In this document: in pieces, positions 6,706 through 12,421 of the stretch
Position numbering within the stretch: the first letter of the stretch is position 1
How the letters are laid out: every line of letters begins with the position of its first letter
Source: an uncultured Eubacteriales bacterium
Lineage (GTDB): Bacteria > Bacillota > Clostridia > Oscillospirales > Oscillospiraceae
Assembly (NCBI GenBank): GCA_900549545.1
Contig: URPA01000053.1
Location: forward strand, 1 to 13,107
Length of the DNA: 13,107 nucleotides
Reading direction: 5' to 3'
The notes under the pieces: model-generated
Told to the model about the DNA's origin: nothing
The model's input: only the letters and a program-made list of their open reading frames with translations
Databases searched by the model: none
Made by a program: the position numbers and the translations under genes

Positions 6706-6749
6706 CAAAAACAAAAATCCGCTCTCTGTTGAGAACGGATTTTTGTTTT
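6706..6749 (-). terminator. Intrinsic terminator of the tRNA-Pro gene
   Basis: AAAACAAAAATCCG (6708-6721) pairs perfectly with CGGATTTTTGTTTT (6736-6749), with an inner CTC/GAG pairing around TGTT. On the minus strand the hairpin ends in TTTTTGTTTTTG. The stem begins at the last base of the encoded CCA, so the tRNA has almost no 3' trailer before termination. Confidence 0.85.
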
Positions 6750-6824
6750 GGTCCGAGTGACTAGATTCGAACTAGCGGCCTCTTGAACCCCATTCAAGCG
6801 CGCTACCAACTGCGCTACACCCGG
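6749..6824 (-). tRNA. tRNA-Pro, anticodon GGG, CCA encoded
   Basis: The 76-base minus-strand gene folds as a full cloverleaf. Acceptor CCGGGTG pairs with CACTCGG (one G-U pair), followed by discriminator A and encoded CCA. The D arm has AGCGCAGTTGGTAGCGC. The anticodon stem CTTGA/TCAAG encloses the loop ATGGGGT, giving anticodon GGG (proline). The T arm has CTAGTTCGAATCTAG. It has its own promoter at 6858-6886 and a terminator directly at its 3' end. It lies alone between the M20 amidohydrolase and GNAT genes. tRNA genes of this kind often serve as integration sites, but no integrase or duplicated 3' end is visible here. Confidence 0.96.
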
Positions 6825-6857
6825 ATACCACAACGAGGCTGTCCTCATTGCCCGATT

Positions 6858-6886
6858 ATATTAGCACAAGTTGGAGAAGAATGCAA
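6858..6886 (-). promoter_or_regulatory. Promoter of the tRNA-Pro gene
   Basis: On the minus strand, -35 TTGCAT (6886-6881), a 17-base spacer and an extended -10 TGCTAATAT (TAATAT at 6863-6858) precede the tRNA 5' end (6824) by about 33 bases. An overlapping TATAAT (6860-6855) is an alternative -10. The T-rich stretch and weak GC stem between this promoter and the stop of the M20 gene (6957) may end the methionine operon, but I see no clean terminator there. Confidence 0.6.
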
Positions 6887-6956
6887 GCCTTTTTTTCGCT
6901 TTTTGCAAAAAATGTCGCGCGGGGTGAGGAAAGTGCCGGAAGAGCGCGCAAAGCGG

Positions 6957-8159
6957 TCAGACAAGGCCGTTGAGGTACTCAATTGTATAGCAGGAATAGA
7001 GCGCCGTTGAGACGGCAAGGCAGTTCTCGTCAATATCATAGCGGCAACTATGCTGCGGCTCGACGGTGTTGGGCTTATCGGGGTTTCCGGAGCCAATATA
7101 GGCATACGTGCCGGGGACGCGGAGAATGTACTCGGCAAAATCGTCCCCGCCCAGAGCGGGAGCGCGGTTTTTGATGACCTTGTCCTCGCCGAAGAGTGAG
7201 ATTGCGGTTTTCTGCGCCTCCAAGGTCGCCTCGGGGTCATTTATGAGGGGGGAGGTATTGTCGTTCCAGTCAAGCTCCGCCGTGCCGCCGTATAGCTGGG
7301 CGATGGATTTGCAGAGCGTATCAAAGCGCTCCCTTATATCCCTGCGTATCTGCGGGTCAAAGACGCGGATTGTGCCCTCAAGCTCAGCCGAGGGTGCGAT
7401 GACATTATATGCCGTGCCAGCGCTTATCTTGCCGATGCCGATAAGGACATTGTCCATCGGGCTTGTGCGCCGGGTGATGAGCGCCTGCGCGGCAACAACG
7501 ATCTGGCTTGCGATATACAGCGCGTCCACGCCCTGCTCGGGCACGGACACGTGCGCGCCAAGACCGGTTATGCGCACCTTGAACATGTCGACGGCGGCGT
7601 TGTTCGCTCCCGGAACAAGCGCGAGCGAGCCGACAGGAATATTCGACGCCAGATGCAGACCGAAGCTGCGCTGGGCCTCGTCGATATCGCCCTCGTCAAT
7701 GATTATCCGCGCGCCGTAGCCGACCTCCTCACCCGGCTGCCAGGTGAAAATGACCTTGCCGGAAAACTTTTCCCGGTTCTCGGCGAGGATGCGCGCCGCG
7801 CCGATGAGGGCGGCGTTGTGCGCGTCATGGCCGCAGGCGTGCATCTTGCCGGGGGCGCGGCTCGCGTACGTAGCGCCGCTCTCTTCCATGACGGGCAGCG
7901 CGTCAATATCCGCGCGCAGGACGATGCAGCGGGGCCGGCCCTCGCACGCGGCGGTGCCGTATACCTCTGCATACACGCCGGTTCCCGCCACGCGGCGATG
8001 CTCGATGCCGAGCTTATCAAGCTCCCGCTCGATGAGCTTCGCCGTCTCGAACTCCTCGCGGGCAAGCTCCGGGTGCATATGCAGCTCACGGCGCAGGGAG
8101 ATAACATAGTCCTTGTCGGCCAGAACCTGCTCATATATGTTTTTTTCAAGCTCATTCAT
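6957..8159 (-). CDS. M20 family amidohydrolase (N-acyl amino acid/aminoacylase-like)
   Basis: The 400-residue protein is an M20D-type amidohydrolase, a zinc/manganese enzyme releasing amino acids from N-acyl or related conjugates (hippurate hydrolase, aminoacylase and IAA-amino acid hydrolase relatives). RRELHMHPEL (residues 23-32) opens the catalytic domain. HACGHDAH (107-114) carries the expected metal ligands Cys109 and His111, GEE (143-145) the general base and a ligand, and HL (169-170) another ligand; the last His is in EPQHS near the C-terminus. The lid/dimerisation domain starts near KVRITGLGAHVS (194-205). GGAGG lies nine bases before the ATG. It follows metQ after 56 bases containing a small hairpin, so it probably belongs to the methionine uptake operon and may act on N-acylmethionine or another conjugate; that substrate is inference. 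Confidence 0.9.
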   Translation of the reverse strand: MNELEKNIYEQVLADKDYVISLRRELHMHPELAREEFETAKLIERELDKLGIEHRRVAGTGVYAEVYGTAACEGRPRCIVLRADIDALPVMEESGATYASRAPGKMHACGHDAHNAALIGAARILAENREKFSGKVIFTWQPGEEVGYGARIIIDEGDIDEAQRSFGLHLASNIPVGSLALVPGANNAAVDMFKVRITGLGAHVSVPEQGVDALYIASQIVVAAQALITRRTSPMDNVLIGIGKISAGTAYNVIAPSAELEGTIRVFDPQIRRDIRERFDTLCKSIAQLYGGTAELDWNDNTSPLINDPEATLEAQKTAISLFGEDKVIKNRAPALGGDDFAEYILRVPGTYAYIGSGNPDKPNTVEPQHSCRYDIDENCLAVSTALYSCYTIEYLNGLV

Positions 8160-8181
8160 AGGTCAAAACCTCCGGATATAA

Positions 8182-8202
8182 ACAGGGGAGTTGACCCCCT
8201 GT
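8182..8202 (-). other. Intercistronic hairpin between metQ and the M20 gene
   Basis: ACAGGGG (8182-8188) pairs perfectly with CCCCTGT (8196-8202) around a seven-base loop. It lies between the metQ stop and the M20 ribosome site. On the minus strand only TTTATAT follows, so it looks like a message-stabilising or partially terminating element rather than a full stop. Confidence 0.45.
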
Positions 8203-8215
8203 CAGTTAAATGCTG

Positions 8216-9166
8216 TTACGCGAGCTCACCGGCGGCTGCCTTGAGAGCGTCGACAGAGTCATACTGCCTGGAGTAGAGGGTGAGGGGGGCCATGATGGAG
8301 TCGCCAATGGAGACAATGTCATAGCCCTGAGTGCTGACCTCATTTGCGAGGTAGGCCTTGTGCTGGAAGGAGTTGAGGTCGATATCGCCGCTGTTGAGAG
8401 CCTCGTTGGGGAGGTTATACGCGTCAAACTCAACCAGTTCAATGTAAATGTTCGCGCCCTCATCGTCCAGAACCTTCTGCACGGCATACCAATAGTCGTT
8501 GGAAGCACCGCAGACGCCGATGGTGACAACGGTCTTGCCGTCCTTGGTGGACTCGTAAGCGTCAATCTCCTCAACAAGCTCCGCGTCGCTCTTGGCGGTG
8601 TTGGCATAATCAAAGGCGGGGATGAAGGTCTCGTTGAACTTGGCGAGGGTGTACTGGCCGACAAGGTCCGTGTGCAGAGCGTCAATAATGGTCTTGTAGA
8701 GCTCGTTGTCCGCGTCCTCGGAGCGGGCGACAACAATGTTTACAAAGGGGTTCTCGCCGCTGCCGCTGGCCTCCTCCTGAGACTCGACTATAAGCCCGTC
8801 AACAGAGGGGACAAGACCGGCGGGCACAGCGTAGGTGCCGTTGATGATGGCGCAGGCAAAATCATCAAGTGTTGCGGGCAGGGTGTTGGCCTGAGTGGGG
8901 ACTATCTCAATATTATAAAGGTAGCGGGTCACGTCCTTGAGCTCCGGGGTCCAGCCGGCGGAGGGGTCAACCTCGATAAGACCGGCGGTTTCAAGCAGCT
9001 TTATGGCGCGGCCGCCGTTGGTGGCATCGTCGGGGATGCCTATCTTGAGCGGCTCACCAGCGGCGGGAGCGTCGGCATCGGGGGCCTCGGCGGAATTTCC
9101 GCCGCAGCCGGCGAGAAGCGCAACGAGCAGCAGAACACTGATAATGGAAAGAAGCTTCTTTTTCAT
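8216..9166 (-). CDS. metQ: Methionine-binding lipoprotein MetQ, circularly permuted
   Basis: The 316-residue lipoprotein is the substrate-binding subunit of the adjacent Met ABC transporter. Residues 1-20 are a signal peptide with lipobox LLAGC and lipidated Cys21. The domain order is rearranged. Residues 40-186 match the C-terminal half of normal MetQ/NlpA: PDDATNGGRAIKLL at 45-58, INGTYAVPAGL at 108-118, IDALHTDLVGQYT, then IPAF. Residues 211-316 match the normal N-terminal half: TVVTIGVCGASND, the strand YIELVEFDAYNLPNEAL, LNSFQHKAYL at 264-273, IMAPLTLYS at 291-299, and DSVDALKAAAGELA, where normal MetQ crosses into the TIAIPND segment. A new linker (about 187-210) joins old C- to old N-terminus. 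Nothing is missing, and the frame is intact. AGGAG precedes the ATG; metI ends 62 bases upstream. Confidence 0.9.
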   Translation of the reverse strand: MKKKLLSIISVLLLVALLAGCGGNSAEAPDADAPAAGEPLKIGIPDDATNGGRAIKLLETAGLIEVDPSAGWTPELKDVTRYLYNIEIVPTQANTLPATLDDFACAIINGTYAVPAGLVPSVDGLIVESQEEASGSGENPFVNIVVARSEDADNELYKTIIDALHTDLVGQYTLAKFNETFIPAFDYANTAKSDAELVEEIDAYESTKDGKTVVTIGVCGASNDYWYAVQKVLDDEGANIYIELVEFDAYNLPNEALNSGDIDLNSFQHKAYLANEVSTQGYDIVSIGDSIMAPLTLYSRQYDSVDALKAAAGELA

Positions 9167-9228
9167 GATGTTTTCTCCTTTTTTGCTTTAAAATGATTGT
9201 GGATTGATGTGGAAGGTTTTATCGGATT

Positions 9229-9936
9229 TCAGCGTATCTTTTTGCTGAAAAGAGAACGGTTGGTGGTCCTCCGCGCGAGGAAGTTGCCGAGGGTCTGCAA
9301 GAGAGAGACGAACACAAGCAACACCACAACGCAGACGTTGACGATGTCCTGATGGTGCAGGTTCTGCCCATAGTTGATGGCAAAGCTGCCGATGCCGCCC
9401 GCGCCCACGGCGCCCGCCATAGTGGTAAGCCCGATAAGGCTTATCGCGGTGATGGTGACAACGCGGATGAGGTCGGGCACAGCCTCGTGCAGATAAACGC
9501 GGAAGATGATGCCCAGCTTCCCGCTGCCCATTGCGGCGGCGGCCTCAATCTTGCCGGGGCTGACACCCGCGAGCGCTGCCTCGACCTGTCTTGTGAGGAA
9601 GGGCACCGCGCCGAACACCAGTGGGAGAATAGCGCCCTTGACGCCGATGGCCGTACCCGTTACGGCGCGGGTGAGGGGGATGAGGAAGATGAGCAGAATG
9701 ATAAAGGGGATGGAGCGGAAGATATTGGTTACCGTGTCCACAATGCGGTAGACAACAGCGCTCTCGCAGATGCCGCCCTTGCGGGTGACTGTCAGCAGGA
9801 TGCCAAAGAGCGTTCCGAACACGAGGGTTATCGCCCCGGCAATAAGGAACATCTGCATGGTAGCCTGACAGCTGCTCCAAAACTTATCCGTATAATCCAT
9901 CACATTGGGCATGATTTTGTTGAGCCATTCAGACAT
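9229..9936 (-). CDS. metI: Methionine ABC transporter permease MetI
   Basis: The 235-residue membrane protein has about five hydrophobic segments and the binding-protein-dependent permease signature: the EAA loop EAAAAMGSGKLGIIFRVYLH (residues 131-150), which docks onto the ATPase MetN. The stretches NIFRSIPFIILLI and MAGAVGAGGIG are typical of MetI. Two copies are expected to pair with two MetN in the membrane and receive substrate from MetQ. Its ATG overlaps the end of metN by eight bases. A near-perfect Shine-Dalgarno (GGAGGTGATC) lies inside the last codons of metN, so translation of the two is coupled and stoichiometry should be close to equal. Length is slightly above the usual 215-220 residues, with a basic C-terminal tail. 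Confidence 0.94.
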   Translation of the reverse strand: MSEWLNKIMPNVMDYTDKFWSSCQATMQMFLIAGAITLVFGTLFGILLTVTRKGGICESAVVYRIVDTVTNIFRSIPFIILLIFLIPLTRAVTGTAIGVKGAILPLVFGAVPFLTRQVEAALAGVSPGKIEAAAAMGSGKLGIIFRVYLHEAVPDLIRVVTITAISLIGLTTMAGAVGAGGIGSFAINYGQNLHHQDIVNVCVVVLLVFVSLLQTLGNFLARRTTNRSLFSKKIR

Positions 9937-11011
9937 TTCTGATCACCTCCACCTTTACATTGCAGCCGCGCATATATTCAACCGCGGCCTGCCGGGCCTC
10001 CTCCGGCCCGACGATCTGAACCACGAGCCCGCCCAGAGCGTTGCCCTGAAGCAGCTCAACACTGCCGAGGATTATATTCACGTTCACGCCAAATTTGCGC
10101 GAGACCTCGGATATGACGGCCTCACCCACGCAGTCCTTGTCGTAAACGCATTTTACGAGCATGCCCTCACCGGCGACAACGGTGGAGTTCTCTTCAATGA
10201 GAAAATCGATCTTGTCAAGGCCGGAGGAATTGCCCACAAACTTGCGTGTGATGGGCTGAGCGGGGGAGGAGAACACATCATAAACATATCCCTGCTCAAC
10301 GACCCTGCCCTTTTCCATCACGGCGACCCTGTCGCAAATGGTCTTTACAACGGCCATCTCATGGGTTATCAGCACAACGGTTATTTTGAGCTTGCGGTTT
10401 AGGTCCTTTAAAAGCTTGAGGATGGACTCCGTCGCGTCCGGGTCAAGGGCGGAGGTGGCCTCGTCTGAGAGGAGGATGCGGGGGTTATTCGCAAGGGCGC
10501 GGGCGATGGCCACGCGCTGCTTCTGCCCGCCGGAGAGCTCCGAGGGGTAGGCGTTGACCTTGTCGCTGAGATCAACAAGCTCCAAAAGCTCCAGAACCCT
10601 GACCTTTATCTGCTCCTTGCTCTGACCGGTGTGCATCAGCGGATAGGCGACGTTTTCAAACACCGTGTTCCTGTCAAGCAGATTGAAGTGCTGGAAAATC
10701 ATGCCGATGCCGCGCCGCAGGGATTTGAGCTGCTTTTCCTTGAGCTTCTGGGGCTGTGCACTGTCGGGGGCAATATAGGTGGCATTGCCGCCGGCTATCT
10801 GCACGGTGCCGAAGCCGCTGACGGAAATCTCGCCGCAGTCCGGCATCTCAAGCAGGTTTATGCAGCGCACCAGAGTGGATTTGCCGGCCCCGGAGTAGCC
10901 CACGATGCCGAAAATCTCGCCCTCGTCAATGCTCAGGGAGACATCATCAACAGCGTGCAGGCAGCCGTCCTTCCCGGAAAAGGTTTTGGTCAGGTTCTTG
11001 ATCTCTATCAT
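9929..11011 (-). CDS. metN: Methionine ABC transporter ATP-binding protein MetN
   Basis: The 360-residue ATPase has all ABC motifs: Walker A GYSGAGKST (residues 38-46), Q-loop Q107 in IGMIFQHFNLL, signature LSGGQ (159-163), Walker B ILLSDEA (179-185) and switch His217. Residues 285-360 form the C-terminal NIL (ACT-like) regulatory domain that in E. coli MetN binds methionine and shuts down transport, so transport here may be trans-inhibited as well as controlled at transcription. An extra loop of about 20 residues (67-95) sits between the second strand and the Q-loop. The frame is open back to 11104, but that part reads through the leader terminator; the ATG at 11011 gives the normal MIEIKNLTKTF start, with AGGAG ten bases upstream. 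First gene of the operon. Confidence 0.95.
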   Translation of the reverse strand: MIEIKNLTKTFSGKDGCLHAVDDVSLSIDEGEIFGIVGYSGAGKSTLVRCINLLEMPDCGEISVSGFGTVQIAGGNATYIAPDSAQPQKLKEKQLKSLRRGIGMIFQHFNLLDRNTVFENVAYPLMHTGQSKEQIKVRVLELLELVDLSDKVNAYPSELSGGQKQRVAIARALANNPRILLSDEATSALDPDATESILKLLKDLNRKLKITVVLITHEMAVVKTICDRVAVMEKGRVVEQGYVYDVFSSPAQPITRKFVGNSSGLDKIDFLIEENSTVVAGEGMLVKCVYDKDCVGEAVISEVSRKFGVNVNIILGSVELLQGNALGGLVVQIVGPEEARQAAVEYMRGCNVKVEVIRNV

Positions 11012-11052
11012 CTGAAAGTGGCTCCTCTCGTGTGAGAAATAAATTGCGGAGA

Positions 11053-11090
11053 GCTTTTTCGTTTTTCGCTTGCGCGAAAAACAAAAAAGC
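11053..11090 (-). other. Second leader hairpin overlapping the terminator tail
   Basis: On the plus-strand coordinates, 11053-11069 is complementary to 11074-11090 over 17 base pairs with one mismatch around a four-base loop (GCAA in the minus-strand RNA). The 5' arm in the RNA includes the U run and last bases of the attenuator terminator, so the two hairpins cannot both form completely. In read-through messages this hairpin would precede the metN ribosome site (GAGAGGAG) by about 30 bases. Confidence 0.6.
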
Positions 11091-11113
11091 CGGAGGATTT
11101 GCATCCTCCGGCT
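11082..11113 (-). terminator. Attenuator terminator in the met operon leader
   Basis: Minus-strand RNA: AGCCGGAGGAT (11113-11103), loop GCAA, ATCCTCCGGCT (11098-11088), then six Us (11087-11082). The stem is 11 perfect base pairs, GC-rich and with a GNRA-type loop. It lies after the Met-rich leader frame and before metN, so transcription must pass it to reach the transporter genes. Confidence 0.92.
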
Positions 11114-11145
11114 GTAAAGCAGGTTCTATCGGCGCAATGCCGAAA

Positions 11146-11256
11146 TCATTGACATTGAGCCACAGGCGAGGACGCGGAAAAATGAGCAGCACCAAGCATG
11201 CACATGCACATGGGCATGTACATAGCCATCATCATGTTGGCACTGCGATTAGTCAT
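11146..11256 (-). CDS. Methionine-rich leader peptide of the met operon
   Basis: A 36-codon frame begins with ATG at 11256 and ends with TGA at 11148-11146. Residues 8-20 read MMMAMYMPMCMCM: eight Met codons in 13, nine Met in total, with two Cys among them. The sequence AAAGGAC lies about 11 bases before the start. The frame sits between a strong promoter (11303-11331) and an intrinsic terminator (11082-11113) ahead of metN. This is the arrangement of amino acid biosynthetic attenuators such as hisL, where ribosome stalling at scarce-codon runs prevents termination. By analogy, shortage of charged Met-tRNA should raise metNIQ expression. The peptide itself is not expected to have another role. 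The mirror strand encodes His codons here, but has no target gene. Confidence 0.85.
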   Translation of the reverse strand: MTNRSANMMMAMYMPMCMCMLGAAHFSASSPVAQCQ

Positions 11257-11302
11257 TAGCGTCTTTGTCCTTTCGGCACAATGAAATCATTCAACGGTAT
11301 TG

Positions 11303-11331
11303 GTTATACCGCGCGAAAAAGCGTTTGTCAA
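11303..11331 (-). promoter_or_regulatory. Promoter of the met operon
   Basis: On the minus strand, a perfect -35 TTGACA (11331-11326), a 17-base spacer and -10 TATAAC (11308-11303) place the transcription start near 11296, about 40 bases before the leader peptide ATG and about 285 before metN. A perfect inverted repeat, CGGTAT (11295-11300) with ATACCG (11306-11311), covers the -10 box and start point and could be an operator. I see no SAM-box or T-box motif in the whole 11012-11300 leader. Confidence 0.8.
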
Positions 11332-11349
11332 GTATTTTGCGGAAAAAAA

Positions 11350-12366
11350 TCAAAATCTGATCTTTGAGCGGTCGATATCCTTGAGGGAAGCCGCGCCGCA
11401 CATGGTCATGGTGGACTTGAGCTCGCCCACGATCTTGTCCATGTAGACCTTGAAGCCCTCTTCGCCGCCGCCGTAAATCATGGTCAGCAGCGGGCGGCCG
11501 ATGAGCACGCCGTCAGCGCCCAGAGCTATGGCACGGAACACATCAACACCGGAGCGGATGCCGCCGTCAACAAAAATCTTTATCTGACCCTTCACCGCGT
11601 CTGCTATCTCGGGCAGGACCTCCGCCGTGGAGGGGACGCCGCCCTGAACTCTGCCGCCGTGGTTGGAGACGACAATCGCGTCAGCCCCGGCCTCAACGGC
11701 CTTCTTCGCACCGGCGACGGTCATAATGCCCTTGATGATGAAGGGCATACCGGCGTAATCAATGATCTCCTTCATCTCGTCAACGGACTTGCTGCCCGCG
11801 TTGGGGTTCATGGCCTTGAGGAAGGGCAGGCCCGCGCCGTCAACGTCCATCGCGGCGGCAAAAATGCCCTTGCCCTTGAGGTAGTCAAGCTTCTCGAACA
11901 CAAACTCCTTGTTCCAGGGCTTGATGGTGGGGATGCCCATGCCGCCGAGCTTGACCATATCGTCAGCGGCGGACTTCATTATATCGGGGTTTACGCCGTC
12001 GCCGGTCATGGCGACAAGGCCGTACTCCGCCGCAGCCTTGAGCAGGATGGTGTTGTACTCCTGATCCTTGTAAAGCGGGCCGTAGTGGAGGTCAATAGCG
12101 CCGAGGGGAGCGGCAAAAATGGGCGCGGAGAAGGTCTTGCCGAAAAGCTCAAAGCTGATGTCGGGCTCAGCATTGGGGCAGAGGGTGTCCATGTTGACAA
12201 AAATCTCCTGCCACTTGTCGTAGTTCCTTGCGGCGGTGGCGCCGGGGTACTTGCAGCCGGGGCCGGGCATGGCGTTGCCGCAGGCGCGGCCGTTGCACAC
12301 GGGGCAGGCTTTGCAGTACGGGCCGACCTTATCCTTCGCTGCGGCCAGAATCTCGTTGTAGTTCAT
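11350..12366 (-). CDS. FMN-dependent alpha-hydroxyacid dehydrogenase with Cys-rich N-terminus
   Basis: The 338-residue protein is a TIM-barrel flavoenzyme of the lactate/glycolate oxidase family. IIKGI gives the FMN-contacting Lys212; VVSNHGGR (232-239) holds catalytic His236 and substrate-carboxylate Arg239; VDGGIRSG (266-273) and IGRPLL (289-294) bind FMN phosphate. The usual N-terminal domain is replaced by a short segment with Cys 18, 21, 24, 29 and 38 (C-x2-C-x2-C-x4-C-x8-C), suggestive of an iron-sulfur cluster or zinc site. That would fit a dehydrogenase passing electrons to a ferredoxin rather than to oxygen in an anaerobe. AAGGAGAG six bases before the ATG sets the start. It ends near the met promoter without an obvious terminator. 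Substrate (lactate, glycolate or another 2-hydroxyacid) is undecided. Confidence 0.88.
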   Translation of the reverse strand: MNYNEILAAAKDKVGPYCKACPVCNGRACGNAMPGPGCKYPGATAARNYDKWQEIFVNMDTLCPNAEPDISFELFGKTFSAPIFAAPLGAIDLHYGPLYKDQEYNTILLKAAAEYGLVAMTGDGVNPDIMKSAADDMVKLGGMGIPTIKPWNKEFVFEKLDYLKGKGIFAAAMDVDGAGLPFLKAMNPNAGSKSVDEMKEIIDYAGMPFIIKGIMTVAGAKKAVEAGADAIVVSNHGGRVQGGVPSTAEVLPEIADAVKGQIKIFVDGGIRSGVDVFRAIALGADGVLIGRPLLTMIYGGGEEGFKVYMDKIVGELKSTMTMCGAASLKDIDRSKIRF

Positions 12367-12421
12367 GATGTTCTCTCCTTATGTAGTGTGATATTACAAG
12401 AAAAACACTGCTTAGATTATC
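12367..12421 (-). other. Short gap between PflX-like and FMN dehydrogenase genes
   Basis: These 55 bases hold the ribosome site of the dehydrogenase gene (AAGGAGAG) and an AT-rich TGTAATAT that could be a -10 element, without a convincing -35. No hairpin terminator is visible, so the two genes may be co-transcribed. Confidence 0.4.

Noticed and set aside
6749..6824. tRNA-Pro as an attachment site of an integrated element
   Set aside because: No integrase, no repeated tRNA 3' end and no block of foreign genes are visible nearby.
6624..6848. N-terminal extension of the GNAT frame through the tRNA region
   Set aside because: It translates tRNA-Pro, its terminator and the AT-rich tract; a ribosome site and family length support the ATG at 6623.
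7551..8276. Plus-strand 241-codon frame antisense to the M20 gene
   Set aside because: It mirrors codons of a clearly recognised amidohydrolase and resembles no family.
8206..9196. Long plus- and minus-strand frames over metQ in other frames
   Set aside because: They are shadows of the GC-rich metQ gene, low in complexity, and without ribosome sites or recognisable motifs.
11012..11104. N-terminal extension of MetN upstream of 11011
   Set aside because: It reads through the attenuator terminator and second hairpin; normal MetN begins at MIEIKNL.
11183..11259. Plus-strand histidine-rich frame (HAHAHGHVHSHHH), which looks like a metal-binding peptide or a his-type leader
   Set aside because: It is the mirror of the Met codon run (ATG reversed is CAT = His). 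The promoter, terminator and target gene all face the minus strand, and downstream on the plus strand there is only the tail of a convergent gene.
11012..11296. SAM (S-box) riboswitch or T-box in the met leader
   Set aside because: The conserved S-box blocks and the T-box TGGNACCGCG-type sequence are absent; the Met-rich frame explains the leader better.
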